Positions 44,388-53,388 of a stretch of 64,000 nucleotides of DNA are shown piece after piece. Origin of the DNA: Sulfitobacter sp. BSw21498 (GTDB taxonomy: Bacteria > Pseudomonadota > Alphaproteobacteria > Rhodobacterales > Rhodobacteraceae); contig NZ_CP040753.1 of NCBI RefSeq assembly GCF_006064855.1, forward strand, positions 1,612,001 through 1,676,000, given 5' to 3'. Under the pieces are notes generated by a model. The model was not told the origin of the DNA. It searched no databases and saw only the letters and a list, made by a program, of their open reading frames with translations. Position 1 is the first letter of the stretch; each line of letters opens with the position of its first letter. The translations under genes and the position numbers were made by a program.

Positions 44388-47300
44388 ATGATGTCGATCG
44401 CAGATTTAACCTATACCACGCTCCGCGGTGCCGCTTTGGCAGCTTTGGTTGTGGCAGGCGCCGGCAAGGCCGATGCAGGTGAGTTCGTCCTTGATTGGAG
44501 TTTTTATGACTGGCCGGCAGGCAATCTTGGCCCGCTGACCGCGACGCTGCGCGACCAATACGGGTTCGAGGTTGATTTTAGAATAGCACACACCGGTATC
44601 TTCGAGGAGTTCGGCTCGAACCAGACGCCGGATGACGTGGCATTTCTTGGTGGCAATGTCGAAGCGCTTGTCGTCTTTTCCGACGCGCCCGAGAACAGCG
44701 GCGCATTCGGCGATGCCAGAACGACCACTTCGGTCTCTACCAGTTCGGGCGGCGTTGCCTTTCCGATCGACAATCTGGTGATCGATGTTCTTGATATCGA
44801 CACAACTGATACAGATTCATTAGGCGATCGCTGTGACTTTGTGACCGGTTTTGGTGACAACGGGAATCCGACCTTTGCAACCGTCAGTACGACCCCGGTT
44901 GTCCTTGTAGGTCCAGGTCCCGGTTCGGGCTTTACCGGACCGATCGGTGCGAACCAGGCTCAGTGTATCTACTTCGAAGGGGCCACCCCCTCTGCGTCGT
45001 CGGGCAATGATGATCGGGGCACGGTGCGCGCGACATTCCCCGATGCCACGTCTGCCGTGACTTTCTGGTACGATGAATCGATTGCGGACGTGCGAAACTA
45101 TAGCGCGTTGACGGAGTACGACCCAGGGGCACGGGCGATTGGTGTGTTGGGCAATGCATCGTTTAACGTCGATCAAAGCATTTCCCTGACCCGCAGTGCC
45201 AGCCCCAGCACGGGGACACAGGGCGAAACAGTTACCTATAGCTATACCATTACGAACACCGGTGCCCTGCCCTTTAACACCGGACAGGATATCGTGATCG
45301 AGGATGATCTGCTTGGGCCCGTACTTTGCCCGGCCATCAGTATACCGGTCGCCCCCGGGGGCACAGTGGTCTGCCAAGCCGACTATACCATTCAGGCGTC
45401 AGATGTGCTGACCGGCACCATAGATAGCAGTGCCGTGGCCGGTATCGGGCGTATCGGTCAACCCTTCGTGTCCCGCCTGCAATCGAACGCGCAATCGCTG
45501 TCCATTGTCAGCAGCGTTCTATCCGGCGAAACCGGCTCGCAAAGCTGCACGCCCCAATCCGTATTCAGCCAACCCTCCAGTCAGCTCGCGGGTTCGGGCA
45601 GCCAGTCGAATGTGACGCTGTCCGACATCTTTTTGTACGAAGACGTGACAACCGACATCAACGGCAATCCGATCGATGTCGTGATGCAGGTCACCAGCAT
45701 CAACAACGCGAGTTCGCTCGAGCTGGACACCTCGCTCGAGGCGCAGATGACGCCCGAAGATAATGCCTATATCACATATAGGCTCCGTTTGGTTCAGGAT
45801 GGCAGCGCCACATCAGCAAATCCCCAAGGTCTGGCGATTGACCAAAGCCGCATCAACGGCATTATCGTCCAGCAAACCGACGTGGACAGCCGCGACGATG
45901 ATGACGATTCCTCCGATGTGGTGGGCTCCCTGACCACGCCGACAGATACCTCTTTCTTCAACACCACGCCCTTGTCGTCGTTTCCGGCTGGCCCGAATGC
46001 AATCTCGATGGACCCTGCAAAGGTAGGCAATCCGTTAGACTGGGTGGACGAGCCCAACGAGACGAGCTTTGACAACTATGTAACCTATGAATTCAGCACC
46101 TTCGTCGAGGCTGAGTTCATCCACGGCTACACCGGGTCGTCCGACCGCAGTGCCACGCGCGGCTCCGGCATCCAGCTGTGCGCGATTTCAAACACCTCGC
46201 CCAATGTTGTGGCGCAGGACGATGATTACACCGCGTCGCCCGTAAATACACTGCTCGGGGGGACTGCTGGCGAGGTCATGGCGAATGACACCATCAATGG
46301 CTTGCCCGCAGCATTTCCGACCGGCACGCTCGCCGTCTTGACCGAAGCCGTTCCGCAAAACACCGGCGACCCGGTTCCCATCTTGGAGGTAAGTGGTGCC
46401 GAAGCGGGCCGCGTCGTCGTACCGGCCGGTGTACCAGCCGGCGTTTACACCATCGAATACCAACTTTGTGACGCGCTTGAACCCAGCGATTGCGACCGCG
46501 CCTTGGTGACGATTGCAGTCTTCGCTGGCTTGGGCGTAGACTTTGGCGATGCCCCTCTGAGCTATCTCACGGCGACCCACGGCGTGGATGCATCACCGAG
46601 TGTGTACCTTGGCCTGATCGAGCCTGATATCGAATTGGTTGCCCAGTCCGATGCGACTGCGACCGCTGATGACCTGATTGGCACCGATGATGAAGACGGG
46701 GTCGTTTTTCCCGTCCTCACCCAAGGGATGATTAGCACCCTTGATATTGCGGTCACTGGCAGCGGCAACCTGCAAGCCTGGATCGACTTTAATGGTGACG
46801 GCCTGTTCGAGGAAACGCTCGGCGAGCGCATCGCGCTGGATCTTAAGGACGACGGTACGCAGTTCGATAACGTCGCAGGCGACGGCGTCATCCAAATCGA
46901 TGTGACCGTGCCGTCAGATGCGACAACGTCGACCACCTTTGCGCGCTTTCGCTATGGTTCGGAGCCCGGTTTGTCCACCTCGAGCTTTGCCGTGGATGGC
47001 GAGGTCGAGGACTATTCACTGGTCATCGCGGCCGCTGATCTGTCCGACCGTGGCGATGCGCCCGCCTCCTATGGCGATCCGCGACATGTCGTTGTGCCGG
47101 ACATCTATCTGGGTGCCGGCGAACCCGACACCGAACAAACGCCACAGCACAGCCCTGATTCCGACGCGGATGACCTGTCCGGCTTTGACGACGAAGATTC
47201 CATCGCCGTCTTTCCCATTCTCGAGGCGGGCACCACCGTGCCGCTGACGATCATCACTCATGAAACCTTAAGCCTGCAACTTGCCTTGGGTATTCCAGTG

Positions 47301-50213
47301 GTATCGGGCGTCACGAACCTGCAACTTTGGGTGGATTTTGACCAAAGCGGCACGTTCGACACATCAGAGCATATCGCGATCGACTACCGCGATGGTGGCG
47401 CAGGGGACACGGACGGTTTGTTCAACAACCAGATCACGCTGAACATCCCGGTGCCTGCAAATATCACCAGCGGCTTTACCCATGCACGCATCCGCTGGTC
47501 TACGTCCAGTGCGGTTGCGGCGGACCCTTTTGATGGGCTGAATTTTGACGGCGAAGTCGAAGATTACAAGGTCATCCTGTCGGCGGGGGCTGTGCCTTTT
47601 AGCTGCGACGGCTCGCTCTATCGCGTGACACAGGCGAATTCGCAACTGCAACGTCTCAGTTTTGCGGAATCGGGCGGCGTGTACAGCATTACGGCAACCG
47701 ACATCGGCACGCCTGCGGGGGCGCAATATGATGGGGGCTGGGGGTATAATGCGCTCGACGGGTTGTTCTATGGCGTGCGAACCGGAACCCGCGAGCTGAT
47801 CCGCCTGGACGCCACCGGTGCCTACGAAGTGGTCGCCACCCTACCCGCCACCGCTGCTGTTGGGTCCTCGGCGGGCGATATCCTTCCAAATGGGGTCATG
47901 GTTTACCGTGTGGAGGGTGCCAATGCATTGCAACTGCTGAATCTGACCGACCCAGCAGCGCCGGTGGATCTGGGATTGATCATGCTGTCAGCTGCCGTTG
48001 AGCCCTCTGACATCGCTTATAACCCCAACGACGGTATGTTGTACGGCGTGAACGAAGCGTCTGACCGTCTATTCTATATCGACCCTGCCGACGGGACGCC
48101 GGGCACACGCGCGCCGGTGGAATTCGGCCCGACCGCCTGGGATCAGTCTTATGGTGCGGTATGGTTCGACCTTTATGGCAGAATGTACCTCAACCAGAAC
48201 GTGACCAACGATATCTATGAAGCAGATGTCGGCGTTCAGGGGTCAGGCTCGGGCGGCGGTCAGTTGATCAATACGGTGCCCTCCGGTGATGGTGGCTTGA
48301 ACGACGGGCTGAACTGCCCTTCTCGCTTGGGTCCCCTACCACCCGAAGGCACCTTGGCGGGCATTGTCTACCGCGACACCAATTACTCTGACACCTACCA
48401 GCCCGGCGAAACCGCGATCAGTGCCGTGACTGTCTCTTTGTATGACGACAATGGCACGGCCGGCACGGCAGATGACACGTTCCTGAGCAGCGTAGAAACG
48501 GCCAGCGACGGTACCTATCAGTTCCTCAATCTGTCAGCCACGACCACCTACCGCATAGAGGTTGACGAAGCCGACCCCGACATCCCCGCCGGGCTTGTTG
48601 CAGGTTCGGTGACCCCGCAGACCGACGTCACGATCACAGCCGGCAGTGTGCGCAATGTTGATTTTGGCTTTGTAAACGGCGGGGCGACCGCGGATTTGTC
48701 GCTGACCAAGACTGTGTTCGACACCGGCGGCCAGCCAATCACCCAAGCAGGGCCGGGTACCGCGCTCGACTTTGTCCTCACCGTCACAAACGACGGGCCT
48801 GATGGCACCACCGGGGTCCGGGTTCGCGACCTTATCCCCGACGGGTTCACCTTTGTCTCTGCCACTCCGGCAGATGGTACGGATACCTATGACGCCGGCA
48901 CCGGTATTTGGGAGACCGGAGATGTGGCCAGCGGCGCAAGCGAAACATTGACACTGCGGGTCACCATGAACGCCACGGGCGAGCATACGAACGCTGCCGA
49001 AATCATCGCCGCTGATCTGCCGGACCCCGACAGTGACCCCAGCGTGGGTGCGCTGACGGACGATTTTGGCGACGGGATCGCCGATGATGACGAAGCGTCC
49101 GTCAGCGTCACCTTCGCAGGTTCAGGTCCGACATTGTCGGGGCGTGTCTTCATCGACAATGGCACGGGGTCGGACACGGCTTATGATGCCCTCCAAGGGG
49201 CCACCGAAGCGGACACCAGTGCGGCCCAGATCCGGATCACCGACAGCAGCGGCACGCTTGTCGGATCACCTGAAATCGCCAGCGATGGAAGCTGGAGCTT
49301 GACCCTACCCGAAGGCTTTTCCGATGCCGTCACCATCACGGTCGTACCTGATAACGGGTATCTCGCTGTGTCGGAAAATCCGGGTGCCCCCCCGGGGCTG
49401 GAGAACCCTAATACACGCGACGGCGCGTTCACCTTCACGCCAGCAGCGGGAACCTCTTACCCCGATCTAAATGTCGGCTTGGTCAAGGATGCCCGCCTGA
49501 GCGAAAGCCAGCAAAGCGCGATCAGGCCTGCACAGGTGGTGAGCCTGCGGCATGAATACCTTGCCGATGCAGAAGGGTCCGTGGTGTTTGATACCGACAT
49601 CCAGTCGATCACCGCGCCGGGTCTTTTCTCTGTTGCGCTGTATGAGGACGCGGCCTGCGACGGGACGGCAACCAGTCCGATCACCGCGGCCCTGCCTGTC
49701 ACCATCGGCACGCGCATCTGTCTTGTGGCACGGGTTACCGCCTCGGGTGCTGCGGCACCGGGGTCGACCATCGCTTTCGATGTCATCGCTGACACTACCT
49801 ATGGCGCGTCGGGTGTGGCCGAACAGGACCGCAACACCGATCTGGTGCGGGTGGAATCCTCCGAAGGGGTACTGACGCTGCGCAAGACGGTACGCAACGT
49901 GACCCAAGGCACGCCCGAAGGGGTTAGCAACGGGGCAGCTGCAGGGGATGTGCTGGAATACCGCATCTTCCTCGACAACCCCGGACAGCTGCCGGCAACC
50001 AACATCGTCATCCACGACCGCACACCGCCCTATACCGAACTGGCCTCCGCCATCCCGAGCCCGGTTTCCATCAGCGGGGACGTGGTCTGCAACGTGACCA
50101 CGCCGGGGACAAATGCGGCAGGTTACGCGGGGTCGCTGCAATGGAACTGCACCGGGTCGCATGACCCCGGCGCGACGGGGTCCGTCTCTTTCGAGGTGCG
50201 TATCGCGCCCTAA
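44388..50213 (+). CDS. Giant exported multidomain protein (DUF11, GEVED, SdrD-B-like)
   Basis: Predicted extracellular or surface protein of 1941 residues. An N-terminal Sec signal (LRGAALAALVVAGAGKADA) is followed by a unique region to about 255, a DUF11/DUF7507-like domain (about 260-375), a region with a long Asp-rich loop (RDDDDDSSD, about 501), and two GEVED domains starting DFGDAP (about 718) and DRGDAP (about 887). A propeller-like DUF6923 region (about 1072-1310), an SdrD-B/Cna-B-like domain (about 1321-1430), a DUF11 domain (about 1434-1580), a second Cna-B-like stretch and a C-terminal DUF11 (about 1826-1941) follow. No sorting motif or anchor is visible at the C-terminus. The start has AGAGGT upstream. 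Adhesive or structural role is inferred. Confidence 0.82.
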   Translation: MMSIADLTYTTLRGAALAALVVAGAGKADAGEFVLDWSFYDWPAGNLGPLTATLRDQYGFEVDFRIAHTGIFEEFGSNQTPDDVAFLGGNVEALVVFSDAPENSGAFGDARTTTSVSTSSGGVAFPIDNLVIDVLDIDTTDTDSLGDRCDFVTGFGDNGNPTFATVSTTPVVLVGPGPGSGFTGPIGANQAQCIYFEGATPSASSGNDDRGTVRATFPDATSAVTFWYDESIADVRNYSALTEYDPGARAIGVLGNASFNVDQSISLTRSASPSTGTQGETVTYSYTITNTGALPFNTGQDIVIEDDLLGPVLCPAISIPVAPGGTVVCQADYTIQASDVLTGTIDSSAVAGIGRIGQPFVSRLQSNAQSLSIVSSVLSGETGSQSCTPQSVFSQPSSQLAGSGSQSNVTLSDIFLYEDVTTDINGNPIDVVMQVTSINNASSLELDTSLEAQMTPEDNAYITYRLRLVQDGSATSANPQGLAIDQSRINGIIVQQTDVDSRDDDDDSSDVVGSLTTPTDTSFFNTTPLSSFPAGPNAISMDPAKVGNPLDWVDEPNETSFDNYVTYEFSTFVEAEFIHGYTGSSDRSATRGSGIQLCAISNTSPNVVAQDDDYTASPVNTLLGGTAGEVMANDTINGLPAAFPTGTLAVLTEAVPQNTGDPVPILEVSGAEAGRVVVPAGVPAGVYTIEYQLCDALEPSDCDRALVTIAVFAGLGVDFGDAPLSYLTATHGVDASPSVYLGLIEPDIELVAQSDATATADDLIGTDDEDGVVFPVLTQGMISTLDIAVTGSGNLQAWIDFNGDGLFEETLGERIALDLKDDGTQFDNVAGDGVIQIDVTVPSDATTSTTFARFRYGSEPGLSTSSFAVDGEVEDYSLVIAAADLSDRGDAPASYGDPRHVVVPDIYLGAGEPDTEQTPQHSPDSDADDLSGFDDEDSIAVFPILEAGTTVPLTIITHETLSLQLALGIPVVSGVTNLQLWVDFDQSGTFDTSEHIAIDYRDGGAGDTDGLFNNQITLNIPVPANITSGFTHARIRWSTSSAVAADPFDGLNFDGEVEDYKVILSAGAVPFSCDGSLYRVTQANSQLQRLSFAESGGVYSITATDIGTPAGAQYDGGWGYNALDGLFYGVRTGTRELIRLDATGAYEVVATLPATAAVGSSAGDILPNGVMVYRVEGANALQLLNLTDPAAPVDLGLIMLSAAVEPSDIAYNPNDGMLYGVNEASDRLFYIDPADGTPGTRAPVEFGPTAWDQSYGAVWFDLYGRMYLNQNVTNDIYEADVGVQGSGSGGGQLINTVPSGDGGLNDGLNCPSRLGPLPPEGTLAGIVYRDTNYSDTYQPGETAISAVTVSLYDDNGTAGTADDTFLSSVETASDGTYQFLNLSATTTYRIEVDEADPDIPAGLVAGSVTPQTDVTITAGSVRNVDFGFVNGGATADLSLTKTVFDTGGQPITQAGPGTALDFVLTVTNDGPDGTTGVRVRDLIPDGFTFVSATPADGTDTYDAGTGIWETGDVASGASETLTLRVTMNATGEHTNAAEIIAADLPDPDSDPSVGALTDDFGDGIADDDEASVSVTFAGSGPTLSGRVFIDNGTGSDTAYDALQGATEADTSAAQIRITDSSGTLVGSPEIASDGSWSLTLPEGFSDAVTITVVPDNGYLAVSENPGAPPGLENPNTRDGAFTFTPAAGTSYPDLNVGLVKDARLSESQQSAIRPAQVVSLRHEYLADAEGSVVFDTDIQSITAPGLFSVALYEDAACDGTATSPITAALPVTIGTRICLVARVTASGAAAPGSTIAFDVIADTTYGASGVAEQDRNTDLVRVESSEGVLTLRKTVRNVTQGTPEGVSNGAAAGDVLEYRIFLDNPGQLPATNIVIHDRTPPYTELASAIPSPVSISGDVVCNVTTPGTNAAGYAGSLQWNCTGSHDPGATGSVSFEVRIAP

Positions 50214-50265
50214 GGCAGGCCATCAATCGGTTAGAAGAAAGGACTGTCTCGCCGTTTGCAAAAAG

Positions 50266-50297
50266 CCCCCTCGTCCCGCAGCAGCGGCACGAGGGGG
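50266..50297 (-). terminator. Terminator of the glutaredoxin-MauE gene, shared hairpin
   Basis: Stem CCCCCTCGT / ACGAGGGGG extended by CCGC / GCGG around an AGCA loop, followed on the minus strand by CTTTTTGC. It lies between convergent genes, 50 bp after the minus-strand stop and 52 bp after the plus-strand giant gene, so it may serve both. Confidence 0.82.
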
Positions 50298-50347
50298 GGT
50301 CACACGAAAGGGTTCAGCCGCAGATGACAGGGCCGCGCGACCGCGGA

Positions 50348-51106
50348 TCAGCCCAACAACCGAACGAGCATCCAAAGCCCCATACCCAGCATCATAAGGT
50401 TCTCAGTCAAAGACACAAAACCAAGCGGCACGTTGCTGCTGCCACCGACACAGGCACATTTCAGCTCGCGCTTGTCGATATAAACAGCCTTGATCACCGA
50501 CACTGCGCCAATGCCGCCGATCACGATCGCAACCGGTGCTGCCAGCCACAGTAAGGCCCCCGCGGTCATGGCGATGCCCGCAAAAGCCTCGCCGAAGGGA
50601 TAGACCTTGCCATAGGGCACCCAGCGTTTGGCGAGCAAATCATAGTTTAGGAACATCGTGGAGAAGCTCTCGATGTCCTGCAGCTTTTGCACCGCCAGAA
50701 AACACATGGAGATTGAGACGAACCACTGGAACGCCTGCACAGTCAGTATACTCTCAAAGGCGAACCATGACAGGCCAAGCGCCATCAGGAATGCAACCGC
50801 AAAAATGGCGATCACCGGCTGGTAGGACGTGTCCGATTGCGCGTCCTTGGGCTTGTCCAACCCAAAGTAGATGCGCAGATCATCATAGCCACCGATCCGC
50901 TCGCCTCCGATAAAGCTTTGCGGCGTCGTTTCGACATCATGCTTTGCTTTGAACGCGTCGGTTTCCTCGCGGGTTGTGAGGGGATGATCCTCGACCTCAT
51001 ATCCCTGACGCTCCAGCAAGTCCTTGGATTTCAGACCGTAGGGACAGGTGTGGTCGGGCATCATCATCCGGTAAAGTTTGGCGGGTTGTGTGTGTTGATC
51101 AGCCAC
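50348..51106 (-). CDS. Glutaredoxin-MauE/DoxX-like membrane fusion protein
   Basis: 252 residues. The N-terminal glutaredoxin domain (about 8-85) has a thiol motif HTCPYGL in which the second Cys of CPYC is Gly, so it is a monothiol-type site; TPQSFIGGERIGGYDDL is the glutathione-binding region. Four transmembrane helices follow (about 97-250) and resemble MauE/DoxX, with a conserved CACVGGSSNVPLG near the end. The combination suggests a membrane thiol-redox component, perhaps for cysteine maturation in exported proteins. It is 8 bp from the DUF305 gene upstream and probably co-transcribed. Confidence 0.75.
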   Translation of the reverse strand: MADQHTQPAKLYRMMMPDHTCPYGLKSKDLLERQGYEVEDHPLTTREETDAFKAKHDVETTPQSFIGGERIGGYDDLRIYFGLDKPKDAQSDTSYQPVIAIFAVAFLMALGLSWFAFESILTVQAFQWFVSISMCFLAVQKLQDIESFSTMFLNYDLLAKRWVPYGKVYPFGEAFAGIAMTAGALLWLAAPVAIVIGGIGAVSVIKAVYIDKRELKCACVGGSSNVPLGFVSLTENLMMLGMGLWMLVRLLG

Positions 51107-51114
51107 GGCTTACC

Positions 51115-51591
51115 TCACTTCCCGTCGATTTCAGGTGTGGCCGCCGGCCCACCTTCAAGGTCCGCAATCAGCGCTTTCATCTCGTCGATTTCCAGCCGCT
51201 GTGCTTTGATGATATCATCGGCCAGCTTGCGCACCCGCGGGTCCGATATATTGGCCCGCTCGCTGGTCAGAATGGCAATCGAATGGTGCGGGATCATGGC
51301 GCGCATCCACGAGGTATCATCCACTGTGGTCTGGCTGCGCACCAAAAATAGCGACACCGCAAAAACCAGCGCGCTGCCAACAAAGATAGCAATATTCGCG
51401 CCGCGGTTGCTGTACATGCCCAACATAAATGCGAGCATAATGATCGCCATCACCGCGCCCATATAAAGCGCCATATAGCTGCGGGTTTCACTAAAGAATA
51501 CGTGATCGATGGCATAGGTGTTCAGATACATCAAACCGAACATCACCACGGTCGAAGTAATGATCATTGCAAAGAAGCGCCAATATGACAT
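51115..51591 (-). CDS. DUF305-domain membrane protein
   Basis: 158 residues with three transmembrane helices (about 4-28, 33-58, 64-85) and a C-terminal DUF305 segment facing the periplasm. The His pair is in MIPHHSIAILTSERA, followed by ISDPRVRKLADDIIKAQRLEIDEM. DUF305 proteins are often found with copper and other metal-resistance genes, and His/Met ligands are suspected, but function is unproven. The start MSYWRFF has AAAGGAC 5 nt upstream; a longer frame to 51639 adds unconserved residues. Likely an operon with the glutaredoxin-MauE gene. Confidence 0.8.
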   Translation of the reverse strand: MSYWRFFAMIITSTVVMFGLMYLNTYAIDHVFFSETRSYMALYMGAVMAIIMLAFMLGMYSNRGANIAIFVGSALVFAVSLFLVRSQTTVDDTSWMRAMIPHHSIAILTSERANISDPRVRKLADDIIKAQRLEIDEMKALIADLEGGPAATPEIDGK

Positions 51592-51692
51592 GAGAAGTCC
51601 TTTCGTGAGATTGCTATGCCAACAAAACGGCCTTCCCACGCAGGAGGGTTCCCGCCGATATCGATTTTTTTCTTAAATTGCGCATTGCTCTA

Positions 51693-51720
51693 TGCGGGCG
51701 GAAGGCTACCACCGCCCGCA
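51693..51720 (-). terminator. Hairpin after the VOC-protein gene
   Basis: A perfect 9-bp stem (TGCGGGCGG / CCGCCCGCA) with a 10-nt loop starts 14 bp beyond the VOC gene stop on the minus strand. No U-tract follows, so the terminator role is tentative. Confidence 0.4.
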
Positions 51721-51733
51721 AAAATCCGCTCGG

Positions 51734-52231
51734 TTAACGATAGGCACCGGCGGAATAAGTCAGCTCGTAGCTGTGGCTATACAGCTCGAATACAATGCCA
51801 AAGGGGTCTTCGACATAGACCATGCGGTAGGGTTTATCGTTAGGAAAATATTCCCGTACGGGCATCCGTTGTTTGCCCCCCGCCGCGACAATCTTGGCCA
51901 GTAGATCTTCGAGATTTGGGTCTTGGATGGCGAAGTGAAAGGTGCCGTGCTGGCGAAAGTTCAACGGGTCGGCGGGCGCGTGATTGCCCTCAAATTCGAA
52001 TAGTTCGATCCCGATGCGGTCCGCCGTCGCAAGGTGGGCGATACGCAACCGCCCCCATCCCGCGCCAAAGACATCGGTACACATCTGCCCGATATCGCTG
52101 CCGTCCTCGACGATCTCGGTCGGCTGCATAATGACGTAAAAGCCCAGAATATCGGCGTAAAACTGAACGGCCTGATCAAGGTCGGGTACAGAAAGCCCGA
52201 TGTGAGAAAAGCTGCGTGGTGTCGGTGTCAT
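51734..52231 (-). CDS. VOC-family protein (glyoxalase/dioxygenase superfamily)
   Basis: 165 residues of the vicinal-oxygen-chelate fold with two beta-alpha-beta modules: FSHIGLSVPDLDQAVQFYAD at the N-terminus and GTFHFAIQDPNLEDLLAKI in the second half, ending VEDPFGIVFELYSHSYEL. His in FSHIGL, His in TFHFAI and the late Glu (FEL) are the expected metal ligands. Substrate unknown. It is divergent from a LysR regulator gene with 101 bp between them, the usual arrangement for a regulator and its target. Confidence 0.82.
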   Translation of the reverse strand: MTPTPRSFSHIGLSVPDLDQAVQFYADILGFYVIMQPTEIVEDGSDIGQMCTDVFGAGWGRLRIAHLATADRIGIELFEFEGNHAPADPLNFRQHGTFHFAIQDPNLEDLLAKIVAAGGKQRMPVREYFPNDKPYRMVYVEDPFGIVFELYSHSYELTYSAGAYR

Positions 52232-52332
52232 GATCTATCCTTTGGTCACTGATACCCCCATGATTTAGGCGGACCGCCTGCAAACATAAAATTATCATAT
52301 GGAATGGATTTAATAACATTTCGGAATATACC

Positions 52333-53220
52333 ATGTTGAACGCTTCGTGGCTGGAGACGTTCACGACCCTTTGCGACATCGGTCATTTCACGCGCACTGC
52401 TGATCAGCTCGCCATGACGCAACCGGGGGTGTCGCAGCATCTGCGCAAACTTGAACAGCAGGTGGGTCAGCCCTTGATCTTGCGGGACGGCAAGTCTTTT
52501 ACCCTGACCCCTGCAGGAGAGGAACTGCTGTCCATCGGTCGCGCTCGCCGGTCAGAGGAACGCGCGCTGCGCGACAGGATGCAGCGCGATGCCCCCTTGA
52601 TAGGCACCGTGAGGATAGGCTGTTCGGGGAGCTTTGCGCTTTGGCTTTATCCGCAACTGATCGCGCGGATGTTGCAGGCACCAAAGCTCGTGGTTGACCT
52701 GAACGCGGCACCGCAGTCGCAAATCGTGGCGGAGGTGGCGGCGGGCAGACTGGATCTGGGCGTGGTGACCCGGGCCCCTGATATGCCACGTATCAAGGCG
52801 ACCCCCCTGTGCCGTGAAGAGCTGTGTCTGGTTCTGCCAGCTGCTTTCGATACCGCTGACCTGACCCTACAGTGGCTTGATGCGTTGGGGTTCATCGCCC
52901 ACCCCGACGGCAACGCCTATGCGGACGACCTTTTGGCGCGCAATTTTGATGATTACCGTGGGGCAGAACATCTGCGGGTCCGCAGCTCGATCAACCAGAT
53001 CGGGCAAATTCCCCTGCCCGTCGCCCAAGGGCTGGGCTATACGATCTTGCCACGTTCCGGGGTGGAGGCGTTCCCCAAGCGCGATGCGCTATCGGTGCAT
53101 GCGCTGCCCGACCGGCGGTTTCATGATCTGTGGCTGATCGCCCGTAAAGACCGAGCCGAGTTCGCCCGTGTCGCCGCCACTGCGGAAGGGATCACCGCGG
53201 CCGTCGAAACGCGTGGCTAA
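52333..53220 (+). CDS. LysR-family transcriptional regulator
   Basis: 295 residues. The N-terminal winged helix-turn-helix (about 1-60) contains FTRTADQLAMTQPGVSQHLRKLEQQ, followed by a ligand-binding periplasmic-binding-protein-like domain. It is divergent from the VOC gene, which is its most likely target. The inducer is unknown. The stop codon overlaps the stop of the convergent ccoS gene by 3 bp. Confidence 0.88.
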   Translation: MLNASWLETFTTLCDIGHFTRTADQLAMTQPGVSQHLRKLEQQVGQPLILRDGKSFTLTPAGEELLSIGRARRSEERALRDRMQRDAPLIGTVRIGCSGSFALWLYPQLIARMLQAPKLVVDLNAAPQSQIVAEVAAGRLDLGVVTRAPDMPRIKATPLCREELCLVLPAAFDTADLTLQWLDALGFIAHPDGNAYADDLLARNFDDYRGAEHLRVRSSINQIGQIPLPVAQGLGYTILPRSGVEAFPKRDALSVHALPDRRFHDLWLIARKDRAEFARVAATAEGITAAVETRG

Positions 53221-53378
53221 GGCCGGCTCTCGGGCGGGGCATCATCATCCAGCAAAACCCGCGCCGATGCGCCCTGCGGGTCGTCATACTGGCCGGACTT
53301 CAACGTCCAGAGAAACGCACAAAGCCCAAGTCCGCCAAGGATCACGGACACGGGTATCAGGATGAAAAGCACGTTCAT
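53217..53378 (-). CDS. ccoS: cbb3-type oxidase assembly protein CcoS
   Basis: Short gene of 53 residues encoding MNVLFILIPVSVILGGLGLC, one transmembrane helix, followed by FLWTLKSGQYDDPQGASARV and an acidic tail. The WxxxSGQYDDPxGxAxRxL pattern is the CcoS signature. It is required for cofactor assembly into cbb3 oxidase. It begins 10 bp after the stop of ccoI, completing ccoGHIS, and its 3' end overlaps the convergent LysR gene. Confidence 0.93.
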   Translation of the reverse strand: MNVLFILIPVSVILGGLGLCAFLWTLKSGQYDDPQGASARVLLDDDAPPESRP

Positions 53379-53388
53379 TGCAGATGCC

